From: Henriciella algicola | Lineage (GTDB): Bacteria > Pseudomonadota > Alphaproteobacteria > Caulobacterales > Hyphomonadaceae | Assembly (NCBI RefSeq): GCF_003576245.1 | Contig: NZ_QWGA01000003.1 | Span: 372,001-436,000, forward strand | DNA: 64,000 nt | Reading direction: 5' to 3' | In this document: in pieces, positions 15,869 to 24,250 of the stretch | How positions within the stretch are numbered: position 1 is the stretch's first letter | How the letters are laid out: the number at the start of each line of letters is the position of its first letter | Position numbers and translations under genes: made by a program | The notes under the pieces: generated by a model | What the model was told of the DNA's origin: nothing | The model's database searches: none | Seen by the model: the letters and a program-made list of their open reading frames with translations, nothing else

Positions 15869-16339
15869 CTACCAGGTGCCGATATTCTCGGCCGTGGCCC
15901 AAGGCTCTTTCGGCGGAAGCGGATCGCCCTTTTGCAGGAGCTCGACCGAGATGCCGTCCGGCGAGCGCACGAAGCACATGCGGCCATCGCGCGGCGGACG
16001 ATTGATCGTCACGCCGATCTCCTGAAAGCGCTCAGTGGCGGCGTAGATGTCGTCGACCTTATAGGCGAGGTGGCCGAAATTGCGGCCACCTTCCAGCTCT
16101 TCAGGGTCCCAGTTGTGGGTCAATTCGATCATAGGAAGACCGGGTGGAAGACCCGTCTCGTTCGGGTCCGGCTTGTGACGGGCGATGTCTTCTGGCGAAG
16201 CAAGGAAGACGAGCGTGAAACGGCCCCCTTCATTGTCGACCCGGCGGATTTCCTTCAGACCGAGGCCGTCGCAGAAGAATTTCAGCGCCGCGTCAACGTC
16301 GCTGATCCGGATCATGGTGTGGAGGTATTCAACACTCAT
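15869..16339 (-). CDS. gloA: Lactoylglutathione lyase (glyoxalase I), VOC family
   Basis: A 156-residue VOC-fold protein similar to glyoxalase I, which isomerises the methylglyoxal-glutathione hemithioacetal to S-lactoylglutathione. Metal ligands of the family are visible: His in EYLHTMIRI, Glu in MIELTHNWD, His in NFGHLAYKV and Glu in ISVELLQKG. FVRSPDGISVELLQ is the typical family ending. Its ATG overlaps the stop of the upstream membrane-protein gene by 4 bp. Ni/Zn type cannot be told from this. Confidence 0.85.
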   Translation of the reverse strand: MSVEYLHTMIRISDVDAALKFFCDGLGLKEIRRVDNEGGRFTLVFLASPEDIARHKPDPNETGLPPGLPMIELTHNWDPEELEGGRNFGHLAYKVDDIYAATERFQEIGVTINRPPRDGRMCFVRSPDGISVELLQKGDPLPPKEPWATAENIGTW

Positions 16340-16806
16340 TCGTCATTTCCTTCGAGGCGGCGGATTTCAGATTTCAATGATGGCGGGGCATTGCGGTAAT
16401 AGTGAGAGGTAACCGCGTAGAGGAACAGAACGACGGCGCCCATGACGAACAGGAAAGTCATGAACACGTTGAACATATAGCCCCGTTCCATGGGGCCGGG
16501 GACGGAGCCGCCAAGTCGCCACATGAAGTCCCACAGATTATTGAACCCCATGATGAGGAGCGGCAGCGCCAGAAGGCTTACCAGTGCTGCGCCCCAGCGA
16601 TAGGAGGCGGCCAGCGGCGCTTCGGTGCGAATGAAGATTTCCTTGAAGTCTTCTTGCGAGATACGGTCGGAAAGTAGCTTCTTCTCGCGCATGGAGTCGT
16701 AGACCGCTTTCGAGAAAGTCGGCAGCTCACGCCACTTCATCAGAATCCAGATTCCCCACAGCCCGAGAGCGACGAACATCATCGCGTAAAATGTAAGGTA
16801 TCCCAT
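16336..16806 (-). CDS. Small membrane protein, unknown function
   Basis: A 156-residue protein starting MGYLTFYAMMF, with about three transmembrane segments (N-terminal ~1-22; ~72-92; ~115-135) and a polar C-terminus. I do not recognise a family. ATG 16806 was chosen over the start at 16881 because the longer frame would overlap the 3' end of the Ada-like gene with an unlike, basic N-terminus. It overlaps gloA by 4 bp and appears to be its operon partner. Confidence 0.65.
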   Translation of the reverse strand: MGYLTFYAMMFVALGLWGIWILMKWRELPTFSKAVYDSMREKKLLSDRISQEDFKEIFIRTEAPLAASYRWGAALVSLLALPLLIMGFNNLWDFMWRLGGSVPGPMERGYMFNVFMTFLFVMGAVVLFLYAVTSHYYRNAPPSLKSEIRRLEGNDE

Positions 16807-16858
16807 GTCTCTTCCATTGGCCGGGCGCCTTGCCTGCCGCGAGACCTGATCGGAGGCC

Positions 16859-17743
16859 TCAGGCGGCGTGTGCGCGCTCAAATGTCAGCATGGCGCGCTT
16901 TCGCGCCACACCCCAATGGTAATTATGTAACCGCCCATCTGACGCAAGGGCGCGATGGCAGGGAATGAGCCACGATATTGTGTTCGCCCCGATCGCAGTT
17001 CCCGCAGCGCGCGCCGCCTTGGGCTGGCCTGCGGCAGCGGCAACCTCGCCATAGGTGCGCGTCTCGCCGGGCGGAATATCGAGAAGCGCGCGCCAGATCT
17101 GACGGCGGAAAGGCGTGCCATAGAGCGCGACGGGTACAGGCTCTGTGCCTTCGAAGATGCGCGTCGCCCAGCGGGCCGCCTCGTTATTGTCTTCCTTGAT
17201 GGAGGCATTGGGGTAGCGGCTGGCGAAGTCCTCTTTCACCGCCTGCTTGCCATAGCCCGGATGCTCGAAACCGGATTTCGCATCCGCCCCGTCATCGGCA
17301 AAGCCAAGCCCGCAAAGGCCACGCGGCGAAATGACCAGGATGGCCGTCCCGAAAGGCGTTTCGGCCTCTCCCATGACAAGGTCCGCGCCCTGCCCGCCTG
17401 TCTTTGCTTCGCCGGGCGTGAGGCCCTCATGCGCAATGAACAGGTCATGCAGGCGGGATGGGCCGGAAAGGCCCGTCTCATAAGACGCATCCAGCAGGCT
17501 TGCACCCTGACGCAGGAGGTCGCCAGCTTCGGCATGAGCAAGGGCGGCCTGATACTGCTTCGGGCTGATACCGGCCCAGCGGGTAAATTCGCGCTGGAAG
17601 TGATGCGGCGAGAGACCAACAGCCCGCGCGCACTCAGCGAGGTCAGGCCAGTCACGCCAGGTGTCTCCGAGGTGCGAGAGCGCGTCGGCCATGCGGCCAT
17701 AGGCGACCGAGCGGTCGGAAAGCGAAGGAGCAGTGTTCGTCAT
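16859..17743 (-). CDS. Ada-like AraC/O6-alkylguanine-DNA methyltransferase
   Basis: A 294-residue fusion of an N-terminal AraC-type DNA-binding domain (CARAVGLSPHHFQREFTRWAGISPKQY) and a C-terminal suicide methyltransferase domain. The acceptor cysteine is C262 in WLIPCHRALASDGRL, and the upstream motif is GETRTYGEVAAAAGQPKAARA. It lacks the zinc-binding methylphosphotriester domain of E. coli Ada, so it repairs O6-methylguanine but cannot be activated by phosphotriester transfer in the classic way. ATG 17743 is preferred over 17827, because the latter would place the start inside the terminator of the upstream regulator gene. Confidence 0.88.
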   Translation of the reverse strand: MTNTAPSLSDRSVAYGRMADALSHLGDTWRDWPDLAECARAVGLSPHHFQREFTRWAGISPKQYQAALAHAEAGDLLRQGASLLDASYETGLSGPSRLHDLFIAHEGLTPGEAKTGGQGADLVMGEAETPFGTAILVISPRGLCGLGFADDGADAKSGFEHPGYGKQAVKEDFASRYPNASIKEDNNEAARWATRIFEGTEPVPVALYGTPFRRQIWRALLDIPPGETRTYGEVAAAAGQPKAARAAGTAIGANTISWLIPCHRALASDGRLHNYHWGVARKRAMLTFERAHAA

Positions 17744-17811
17744 GGGCAGAGTTTGCCGCGACCGGCGGGCCGCTTCCACCCGTTTCTTGCGCATCGCCCG
17801 CACTCCAAACG

Positions 17812-17837
17812 AAAAAGGCCCCGCCATTGGCGAGGCC
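17812..17837 (-). terminator. Rho-independent terminator of the response-regulator gene
   Basis: On the minus strand GGCCTCG-ccaatgg-CGGGGCC forms a 7-bp stem (one G-U pair), followed by TTTTTC. It lies 30 bp after the stop of the NtrC-type regulator and before the Ada-like start at 17743. Confidence 0.8.
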
Positions 17838-17866
17838 CTGATCGGATTTGGGTTCGCGGCCCGGCG

Positions 17867-19345
17867 CTAGCCCGCCTTGCGTTTCTCTTCGCCGTCGAGC
17901 TCATATTCGCGAATCTTGCGATAGAGGGTCGAGCGGCCGATGCCGAGGCGGCGGCTGACTTCGGACATATGGCCCTGATAGAAGTCGATCGCGTATTCAA
18001 TGATGTCGCGTTCGATGTCGGTCAGCGGGCGAAGCTCGCCTTCCTCGTCCTTAATTGTGACGGGGCTCGACGGCGCGGCCATCATCTCGGCGAGCGGTTC
18101 GCTTTCGACGGCTGGCAGGTCATTTGCCGGCGGCACGCGCTTTGGCACAGGCGGCAGGTCTACCATCTCAGGCATGACGCCGGAGATCTGCGGGAAGTCG
18201 TGCGGCTGCAGCGTGTCACCTTCACAAAGGATGACAGCGCGGAAGACGGCGTTTTCGAGCTGGCGGACATTGCCCGGCCAGTCGAAGGCGCACAGCATCT
18301 GCAGCGTTTCCTCGCTGGCGGTTTCGACGTCGCGGTTCTCGGACGCGTTGAAGCGGGAGATGAAGTGGCTCACCAGGGCTGGAATGTCCTCACGGCGCTC
18401 TCGCAGCGACGGGACATCGACCGGAAAGACATTGAGACGGTAATAGAGGTCTTCGCGGAAGTTGCCCGCTTTTACCTGCTCGGCAAGGTCGCGGTTGGTC
18501 GCCGAGACGATGCGCACATCGACCTTGGTCGGACGGCGCGAACCGACGGCGTCGACCTCACCTTCCTGCAGGGCGCGCAGGAGTTTGACCTGCATGTCGA
18601 GCGGAAGCTCGCCAATCTCATCGAGGAAAAGCGTGCCGCCATCGGCCTCGACGAACTTGCCGAGGGATTTGGAGACCGCGCCCGTAAACGCGCCCTTCTC
18701 ATGGCCGAAGAGGATGCTCTCGACGAGGTTTTCAGGAATGGCGCCGCAGTTGACGGTGACGAATGGCTTGCCGGCCCGGTCGGACGCGCCCTGGATGCAG
18801 CGGGCGATCACTTCCTTACCGACACCACTTTCACCGAGGATCAGGACCGGAATATCAGAGCTTGCCGCACGCTGGCCGAGACGGACAACCTGGCGCATGG
18901 CTGGGGCGGCGGCGATCATGTCGTCAAAGCTCATCCCGCCTTCTGACTTGCGGGTCAGGCGTTTCACTTCGCCGGTCAGTGAGGACATTTTGAGGGCGTT
19001 GCGGATCGAGACGACGACACGTTCAGGATTGGCAGGTTTGACGACGAAGTCGACGGCACCTGCGCGCATGGCGGTCACGATGGTGTCGATGCCAGAGGTT
19101 GCGGTCAGCATGATGACCGGTACGTCGGGAATACGCTCGCCAAGGCGTTCCAGCGTTTCCATCCCCGACAGGCCAGGCATGGTCAGGTCGAGAAGGATGA
19201 CGTCTGCGCCAGCTTCGGTCGCGGTCGTGAAACCGGTTTCGCCATCCGGGGCGGTGCGGCAGGCAAAGCCAGCCTTTTCCACCGCAGCCTGGATCAGCCT
19301 GCGCTGGGTTGGATCGTCATCAATGACCAGAACCGTCTTCGCCAT
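17867..19345 (-). CDS. Sigma-54-dependent response regulator, NtrC family
   Basis: A 492-residue three-domain activator. The receiver domain has D9-D11 and phospho-acceptor D53 in ILLDLTMPG. The AAA+ domain has Walker A GESGVGKE, the sigma-54 contact loop GAFTGA (GHEKGAFTGAVSK) and GGTLFLDEIGELP. The Fis-type HTH at the C-terminus is HMSEVSRRLGIGRSTLYRK. The intact GAFTGA loop means it should activate RpoN promoters. No cognate sensor kinase is adjacent. It resembles TacA-type regulators of stalked alphaproteobacteria, but I cannot assign orthology. It is monocistronic, with its own terminator. Confidence 0.92.
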   Translation of the reverse strand: MAKTVLVIDDDPTQRRLIQAAVEKAGFACRTAPDGETGFTTATEAGADVILLDLTMPGLSGMETLERLGERIPDVPVIMLTATSGIDTIVTAMRAGAVDFVVKPANPERVVVSIRNALKMSSLTGEVKRLTRKSEGGMSFDDMIAAAPAMRQVVRLGQRAASSDIPVLILGESGVGKEVIARCIQGASDRAGKPFVTVNCGAIPENLVESILFGHEKGAFTGAVSKSLGKFVEADGGTLFLDEIGELPLDMQVKLLRALQEGEVDAVGSRRPTKVDVRIVSATNRDLAEQVKAGNFREDLYYRLNVFPVDVPSLRERREDIPALVSHFISRFNASENRDVETASEETLQMLCAFDWPGNVRQLENAVFRAVILCEGDTLQPHDFPQISGVMPEMVDLPPVPKRVPPANDLPAVESEPLAEMMAAPSSPVTIKDEEGELRPLTDIERDIIEYAIDFYQGHMSEVSRRLGIGRSTLYRKIREYELDGEEKRKAG

Positions 19346-19460
19346 GTCACATCACTCCTGAAAGCCTGTTCGACCTCTGTTGGGTCATTTTGCTACGGCC
19401 CGATATGGCACACAGGTGTGAGGTTATGGTTCAGTCGATGTTTCAAATTTCAAACAAATA

Positions 19461-19490
19461 AAAACCCCGCCCGGACAAGCCGTGGCGGGG
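19461..19490 (-). terminator. Rho-independent terminator after the thiolase gene
   Basis: CCCCGCC (19465-19471) and GGCGGGG (19484-19490) form a 7-bp GC stem with a 12-base loop. On the minus strand it is followed by TTTTTATTTG. It lies 36 bp past the thiolase stop. Confidence 0.85.
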
Positions 19491-19526
19491 TCTTCGATTT
19501 TTCAAGGCGAGATCTCGCCCGAAGAT

Positions 19527-20777
19527 CTAGGCGTCGAGACGCTCGATGATGATGGCAGGAGCCATACCGCCAGCGGCACACATGGTGACGAGGCCGTACT
19601 TGCCGCCGGAGCGCTCAAGCTCATCGAGGGCCGTGCCGATCAGGATCGAACCGGTCGCGCCGATCGGGTGACCAAGCGCCATTGCGCCGCCATTGATGTT
19701 GACCTTCTCACGGTCGAGCTTGAGGTCGCGGATGAACTTCTCTGCCACGACAGAGAAAGCCTCGTTGATCTCATAGACGTCGATGTCGTCGGTGGTCATG
19801 CCGGCTTTTTCGAGGACCTTCTTCGCAGCCGCGACCGGTGCGTTGAGCATCAGGGTCGGGCAGTCGCCCATATTCGCGGTTGCGACGATGCGGGCGCGCG
19901 GCTTCAGGCCGTTCTTGTCGGCATACTCTTTCGAGGTGACAAGGATGGCGGCTGCACCATCGACCACACCCGAGGAGTTACCGGCATGGTGGACGTGTTG
20001 CACGTTGCCTTTGATCTGCGGGTACTTCTTCTCGATCATGTTGCCATAGGTCGTGCCCTTGTCGTCGACAGGGATGTCCCAGAACATGTTGAAGACGGTC
20101 TTGAGGCCAGACAGGCTCTCCATCGTGGTGCCCGGACGCGGGAATTCGTCCTTGTCGAGCGCCAGCGAGCCATCGCGGTTGTAGACAGGCACGACGGACT
20201 TGTCGAAACGGCCTTCATCCATCGCCTTCTTGGCGCGCTCTTGCGAGACGACAGCCAGCTGGTCCACGGCTTCGCGGTCGATGCCTTCGAGGGTCGCGAT
20301 GGCGTCAGCACAGCAGCCCTGCTGGGACTGTGGGTGCATTTCACGAAGGTGAAGGTTGCCAGCGTCCATCATTGGCGGGTTCTTCGGGTCCGCGGTGGAG
20401 GCGGTGTAGCTCATCATCTCACAGCCGCCTGCGATGACGCAGTCTTCCATGCCGGACATGATCTGTGCTGCTGCGAGCGAGACGGTGGTGATGCCCGAGC
20501 CGCAGAAGCGGTCGAGGGTCACGCCGGATGCCTTGACGTCGAAGCCTGCATCGAGAGCGGCCATGCGGCCCATGTCAGCGCCTTGCGCGCCGCGCTGCGA
20601 GCTCGTGCCCCAGATGATGTCGTCGATCGTGGACGTGTCGAGATTGTTGCGGTCACGGATCGCGCCGAGGACGGTCGCGCCGAGATGCTGTGGGTGAAGG
20701 TGGGCAAGCGAGCCCTTGCCAACCTTGCCAATGCCGCGCGGCGTGCGGACCGCGTCGATGATGTATGCTTCAGCCAT
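19527..20777 (-). CDS. Acetyl-CoA C-acyltransferase (thiolase)
   Basis: A 416-residue thiolase. The nucleophilic cysteine is C92 in DRFCGSGITTV. The C-terminal GGAMALGHPIGATGS supplies the catalytic histidine, and CAAGGMAPAIIIERL the second cysteine. It either condenses two acetyl-CoA or cleaves 3-ketoacyl-CoA in β-oxidation; the sequence does not decide. ATG 20777 was chosen because a GGAGGA ribosome binding site lies 6 bp upstream and MAEAYIIDAVRTP is the normal thiolase start. It is downstream of dapB in the same direction with a 105-bp gap, so it is probably a separate unit. Confidence 0.93.
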   Translation of the reverse strand: MAEAYIIDAVRTPRGIGKVGKGSLAHLHPQHLGATVLGAIRDRNNLDTSTIDDIIWGTSSQRGAQGADMGRMAALDAGFDVKASGVTLDRFCGSGITTVSLAAAQIMSGMEDCVIAGGCEMMSYTASTADPKNPPMMDAGNLHLREMHPQSQQGCCADAIATLEGIDREAVDQLAVVSQERAKKAMDEGRFDKSVVPVYNRDGSLALDKDEFPRPGTTMESLSGLKTVFNMFWDIPVDDKGTTYGNMIEKKYPQIKGNVQHVHHAGNSSGVVDGAAAILVTSKEYADKNGLKPRARIVATANMGDCPTLMLNAPVAAAKKVLEKAGMTTDDIDVYEINEAFSVVAEKFIRDLKLDREKVNINGGAMALGHPIGATGSILIGTALDELERSGGKYGLVTMCAAGGMAPAIIIERLDA

Positions 20778-20882
20778 AAGATTCCTCCCGAACATGCTGA
20801 ATTGGACCGGATGGGGAAAGCTAATCCCCTTTCCGTCAACGGAAGGCAATCTCTGCCCCAGCGTCAAAGACTGAAAGGAAGT

Positions 20883-21692
20883 CTAGAGGCCGAGAACGTC
20901 GTTCATGTCATAAAGGCCTGCAGGCTGGCGGAGGGCCCAGCGCGCCGCAGCGAGAGCCCCGTGCGCGAAGACCGACCGGTTCAGCGCGGAATGGGCCAGC
21001 GTGAGGACTTCCTTCTCCGAACCGAACGTGACTTCATGCTCACCGATGACCCCGCCCGAGCGGCGGACGGAGAAACCGATCTTGCCAGCCTCACGCGCGG
21101 CATCCGGGCCATCATAGGGGGCCTGGCGCAGGGCCTTGAGGTCAGCGCCCCTGCCCGCAGCGGCGGCATCGCCCAGCATGAGCGCGGTGCCGGATGGCGC
21201 GTCGACTTTACGCCGGTGATGGGTTTCGAGGATCTCGATGTCCCAGTCCTCGCCAAGGCTTTCGGCGGCTCGCTTTGTCAGCGCGCAGAGCAAATTGACG
21301 CCGAGCGAGAAGTTGCCCGCCTTTACGATAGCAAGTTCGCCAGCGGCTTCCGCAATCTCTGCCTCCTGCGCTGCGTCAAAGCCTGTCGTTCCGATGACGA
21401 CGGCCTTTACGCCTGCAGACTTGAGATGCTTCAGCGCCTCCAGCGTGGCGCTGGGACGTGTGAAATCGATCCAGACGTCCGCGCCGCTGGCGGCTTTCGC
21501 CACATCAGATTGCGGCTGGACGGCATCGGGTGCGCCGTGGACGAGGTTTGAGAGCGGGGCGCCGAGGGCGTCACTGCCCGGCGCTTCGCTGGCGCCTGTT
21601 AGCGTGTGACCTGCCTCAACAGCAGCAGAGGCGAGCTGGCGACCCATGCGCCCGGCGACGCCGGCGATGGCGAGTTTCATCGTTCCTGTCAT
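20883..21692 (-). CDS. dapB: 4-hydroxy-tetrahydrodipicolinate reductase
   Basis: A 269-residue DapB, the second committed enzyme of lysine and meso-diaminopimelate synthesis, which feeds the cell-wall pathway encoded further along the window. NAD(P)-binding GVAGRMGR is at the N-terminus, followed by VIGTTGFD. The catalytic segment ETHHRRKVDAPSGTALMLG contains the His pair and Lys. MTGTMKLAIAG offers two starts 12 bp apart (21692, 21680); both have AGGA-like sequences upstream. Length is normal. Confidence 0.95.
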   Translation of the reverse strand: MTGTMKLAIAGVAGRMGRQLASAAVEAGHTLTGASEAPGSDALGAPLSNLVHGAPDAVQPQSDVAKAASGADVWIDFTRPSATLEALKHLKSAGVKAVVIGTTGFDAAQEAEIAEAAGELAIVKAGNFSLGVNLLCALTKRAAESLGEDWDIEILETHHRRKVDAPSGTALMLGDAAAAGRGADLKALRQAPYDGPDAAREAGKIGFSVRRSGGVIGEHEVTFGSEKEVLTLAHSALNRSVFAHGALAAARWALRQPAGLYDMNDVLGL

Positions 21693-21791
21693 GCCTCGTC
21701 CTTAGCGCCTTTCCGCCCCGCCTGAACAGACCTCGCCACACGCAAAAATTAGGGGGCTTTACGATTTTGGGTTGCGAGCGGCATTTCTGTG

Positions 21792-21817
21792 TTAACCTTC
21801 TGTTTACCCACAGAAGC
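21792..21817 (+). promoter_or_regulatory. CtrA-like site overlapped by a hairpin
   Basis: TTAA-CCTTCTG-TTTA (21792-21806) matches the CtrA consensus TTAA-N7-TTAA at seven of eight positions. It overlaps a perfect inverted repeat CTTCTGT-ttaccc-ACAGAAG (21798-21817). The site lies about 30 bp upstream of the next gene's start. Functional identity is unproven. Confidence 0.35.
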
Positions 21818-21837
21818 TGCAGCAGGAAGGATTCCGT

Positions 21838-22368
21838 ATGCGCACCAGACTCTTCATTGGCGGGGCGCTCGCGGCGCTGTTCGCCCTTCCTGCAGCCGCT
21901 GACGGTTATATCTACACCGCGCCCTCAACCAGCCATGGCTATACAACAAGCCACACGAGCGGGACTTCGCCTTGCGCGGTGACCAGCTGCTGCTGTGGCC
22001 ATCAGGTCGTGAGGACCTATACGACCGCGCCTGTCGTGCGCCGCTATGTGCAGACCTATACGCGGGTTGCCCCGCCAATCTGCACGGCGACCAGCCATGT
22101 CGGCCATGACCATGCCCACCACACCTATAGCCATACCGGCGCGCGGACCTATTCCACGACCCGCACAGTCACCGGCTACAGCCAGGGCGGCAGCTATTCA
22201 GGTAGCGCCTATGCCAGCAGCGACGGCTACGCCTATGGCGATGCGTATTACGATGACGGCTATTATGAGGGCGACGCCTATTACGAGGCGTACCCGGCCC
22301 CATCTGCAGGCTACGCAGCCGAGCTCAGCCTCGACCGCGAAGACCCTTGGAACGGCTATCGCCGCTGA
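21838..22368 (+). CDS. Exported Tyr/Gly/Ser-rich protein of unknown function
   Basis: A 176-residue protein with a clear signal peptide (MRTRLFIGGALAALFALPAAA, cleavage near 21). The mature part is low-complexity: Thr/His-rich in the first half, with a Cys cluster (CAVTSCCCG, four cysteines within eight residues) and VGHDHAHH, and Tyr/Gly/Ser/Asp-rich in the second (for example DAYYDDGYYEGDAYYE). No domain is recognised. The His/Cys/Asp clusters could bind metal; this is speculative. AGGAAGG lies 9 bp before the ATG. Its stop abuts the stop of the convergent cyclophilin gene directly. Confidence 0.7.
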   Translation: MRTRLFIGGALAALFALPAAADGYIYTAPSTSHGYTTSHTSGTSPCAVTSCCCGHQVVRTYTTAPVVRRYVQTYTRVAPPICTATSHVGHDHAHHTYSHTGARTYSTTRTVTGYSQGGSYSGSAYASSDGYAYGDAYYDDGYYEGDAYYEAYPAPSAGYAAELSLDREDPWNGYRR

Positions 22369-23265
22369 TCAGTCGGCAGCGGCAACGCGCTCTGCGGGCG
22401 TGTTGAAGCTGCAGATATCCAGAACCTCAGGCGGCTTTCTGTAGAAGAACTCGCTGTCGCGGACGCGAAGGGCGCGCTTGTGCTCAGCAAATGGCTCGCC
22501 TTCGCTGGTCATCGTGCGCCAGACGGGGCGCTGGTCCTCGGCCAAGTCCGCCGCGATGGTGAGGCCTAGGATTTCCTCGCCCTGCTCCGGCGCCTGGATC
22601 ACACCGTTGGAGATGGCCCGGTCACCGCGCTTGAAGGCCTGCACATGCTCCATTCCGTCGATGACGCGGCCGAAGACGGTCAGATTGCGGTCAAGATAGC
22701 GCTGCGCATCAAGGACGATGTAGATTTCGGTGCCGCCTGAATTGGGGTCATTGTTACGGGCGAGCGCCACCGCGCCCGGGCAATGGAGCAGCCATTCCTG
22801 TCCGAGCGCCTCATCCCGCCCGACAGGGAAGCCGCCAATATGGCCGACCTCTGCTGCGAACAGGTCATCATTACCAAGCGGGACAAAGCCTTCGCCGCCA
22901 TAAGGGCGGTCATTCTCATTCTCGAGCGGGCCCCAGCGCAGGATCTGCATATCGTCGAACAGGCCGCCCTGCGCCACGAAACCTTCGATGACGCGGTAGA
23001 AGTGCTCGCCCTCATACTCACCAGAGGCGGCAAGCTCCCGCATACGTTCGGCGTGACGCGGCGCAAAGTCCGGGTTGAGCTCGATGACGATGGGGCCCTT
23101 GCCGGTTTCAATCATCATGAGGTTTTCAGGGGCGATGGTGCGCCAGCCCGGCTCTGCTGTCTCAGCTACGGGTTCGGCCGCAACGTCCTGCGCACTCGCT
23201 GCGCCCATTGTGGCTGCGGCGATCACCGCCAGCCCCGCAAATGCGCGTCTCATAGATTGTCCCAT
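22369..23265 (-). CDS. Periplasmic cyclophilin-type peptidylprolyl isomerase
   Basis: A 298-residue exported protein with signal MRRAFAGLAVIAAATMGAASA. A cyclophilin domain covers about residues 50-235: GPIVIELNPDFAPRHAERM, then FYRVIEGFVAQGG, GAVALARNNDPNSGGTEIYI and FGRVIDGMEHV. An extension of about 60 residues follows. It should catalyse prolyl isomerisation of periplasmic proteins. The start could equally be at 23253 (second Met). It is divergent from prmA. Confidence 0.88.
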   Translation of the reverse strand: MGQSMRRAFAGLAVIAAATMGAASAQDVAAEPVAETAEPGWRTIAPENLMMIETGKGPIVIELNPDFAPRHAERMRELAASGEYEGEHFYRVIEGFVAQGGLFDDMQILRWGPLENENDRPYGGEGFVPLGNDDLFAAEVGHIGGFPVGRDEALGQEWLLHCPGAVALARNNDPNSGGTEIYIVLDAQRYLDRNLTVFGRVIDGMEHVQAFKRGDRAISNGVIQAPEQGEEILGLTIAADLAEDQRPVWRTMTSEGEPFAEHKRALRVRDSEFFYRKPPEVLDICSFNTPAERVAAAD

Positions 23266-23339
23266 AGCCCAGCCTTTCCCGAAATCTGCTGAGCGCGACC
23301 CTACCCCGTTCCTGCGCGCTCTGCTATGGGCGGGCCGTC

Positions 23340-24200
23340 ATGTATCAGATTTCTGCAAAAGGCCCGCGTGAGGCCATCGAACCTGCCTGGGACGCCCTGG
23401 CCTGGACCGACCCGTCACCGGCAGGCGCCGTTGATGCGAAAGAGGATGGCCGCCACGCCTGGCGCCTCGACGCCTATTGCGAGACGGCCGAAGAAGCCGA
23501 CGCCTGCAAGGTCATCATAGAAGAGGTCTCGCCGCAGCTGAACGTTGTCATCGAAGCGCTGGAAGACCGTGACTGGGTGACCCTGTCACTGGAAGGTCTG
23601 CCGCCGGTGGAAGCTGGCCGCTTCATCGTGGCGGGCAGCCATATTCTGGCGAAATCTGCGCCCGGCAAGACGCCGATCCTCATCGAGGCGGGCCCTGCCT
23701 TCGGGACCGGCCATCATGGCACGACGCTGGGCTGCCTGATCGGGCTGGAGCATGTGCTGCGCACCGCGCGCCCGCAAAAAGTGCTGGATATCGGGACCGG
23801 GTCCGGACTTCTCGCCATCGCTGCGGTCAAGACCGGCTCAAAGCGTGCCTGGGGCACCGAGATCGACACAGACAGTGTGCGCGTCGCCAATGAAAACGCG
23901 GCCAAGAACCATGTCGCCAACGCCTTCAAGACATTCGAGACCGGCGGCGGCATGAACACGACCATCCGCAAGGATGCGCCATACGATCTCGTCTTCGCGA
24001 ACATCCTGTTCCGTCCGCTCGTCGGGCTGGCATCAGAGATTGAGCGCCTGACTGCGCCGGGCGGCCACATCATCCTGTCGGGCCTGCTCTCGCCGCAGGA
24101 ACCACTGGTGCGCAAGGCCTATGGCAATCGCGGCCTCGCTCTGGTGAAGCGCGTGCGCCGCGATGGCTGGTCGAGTCTGGTTTTCCGCAAGGCGGGCTAG
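23340..24200 (+). CDS. prmA: Ribosomal protein L11 methyltransferase
   Basis: A 286-residue class I SAM-dependent methyltransferase with PrmA features: an N-terminal substrate-binding domain, AFGTGHHGTTLGCL at the domain junction, SAM motif VLDIGTGSGLLAIAAVKTG, and the catalytic-loop motif LVFANILFRPLVGLA, which replaces the usual NILA. It trimethylates L11. Length and order are normal. A pepP-like gene follows 50 bp downstream on the same strand. Confidence 0.93.
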   Translation: MYQISAKGPREAIEPAWDALAWTDPSPAGAVDAKEDGRHAWRLDAYCETAEEADACKVIIEEVSPQLNVVIEALEDRDWVTLSLEGLPPVEAGRFIVAGSHILAKSAPGKTPILIEAGPAFGTGHHGTTLGCLIGLEHVLRTARPQKVLDIGTGSGLLAIAAVKTGSKRAWGTEIDTDSVRVANENAAKNHVANAFKTFETGGGMNTTIRKDAPYDLVFANILFRPLVGLASEIERLTAPGGHIILSGLLSPQEPLVRKAYGNRGLALVKRVRRDGWSSLVFRKAG

Positions 24201-24250
24201 GACGCAGACGCCACCTTCCGCTGGGGACGCATTCGCACTAGATTTCGTCC

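Noticed and set aside
16955-18946. 663-codon plus-strand frame antisense to the Ada-like and response-regulator genes
   Set aside because: It overlaps two well-supported minus-strand genes completely, is Arg/Ala-rich with no recognisable motif, and is the expected shadow of GC-biased codons on the other strand.
19482-21551. 689-codon plus-strand frame antisense to thiolase and dapB
   Set aside because: Long antisense frames are common in high-GC DNA. The minus-strand proteins carry complete active-site motifs, whereas this frame has none.
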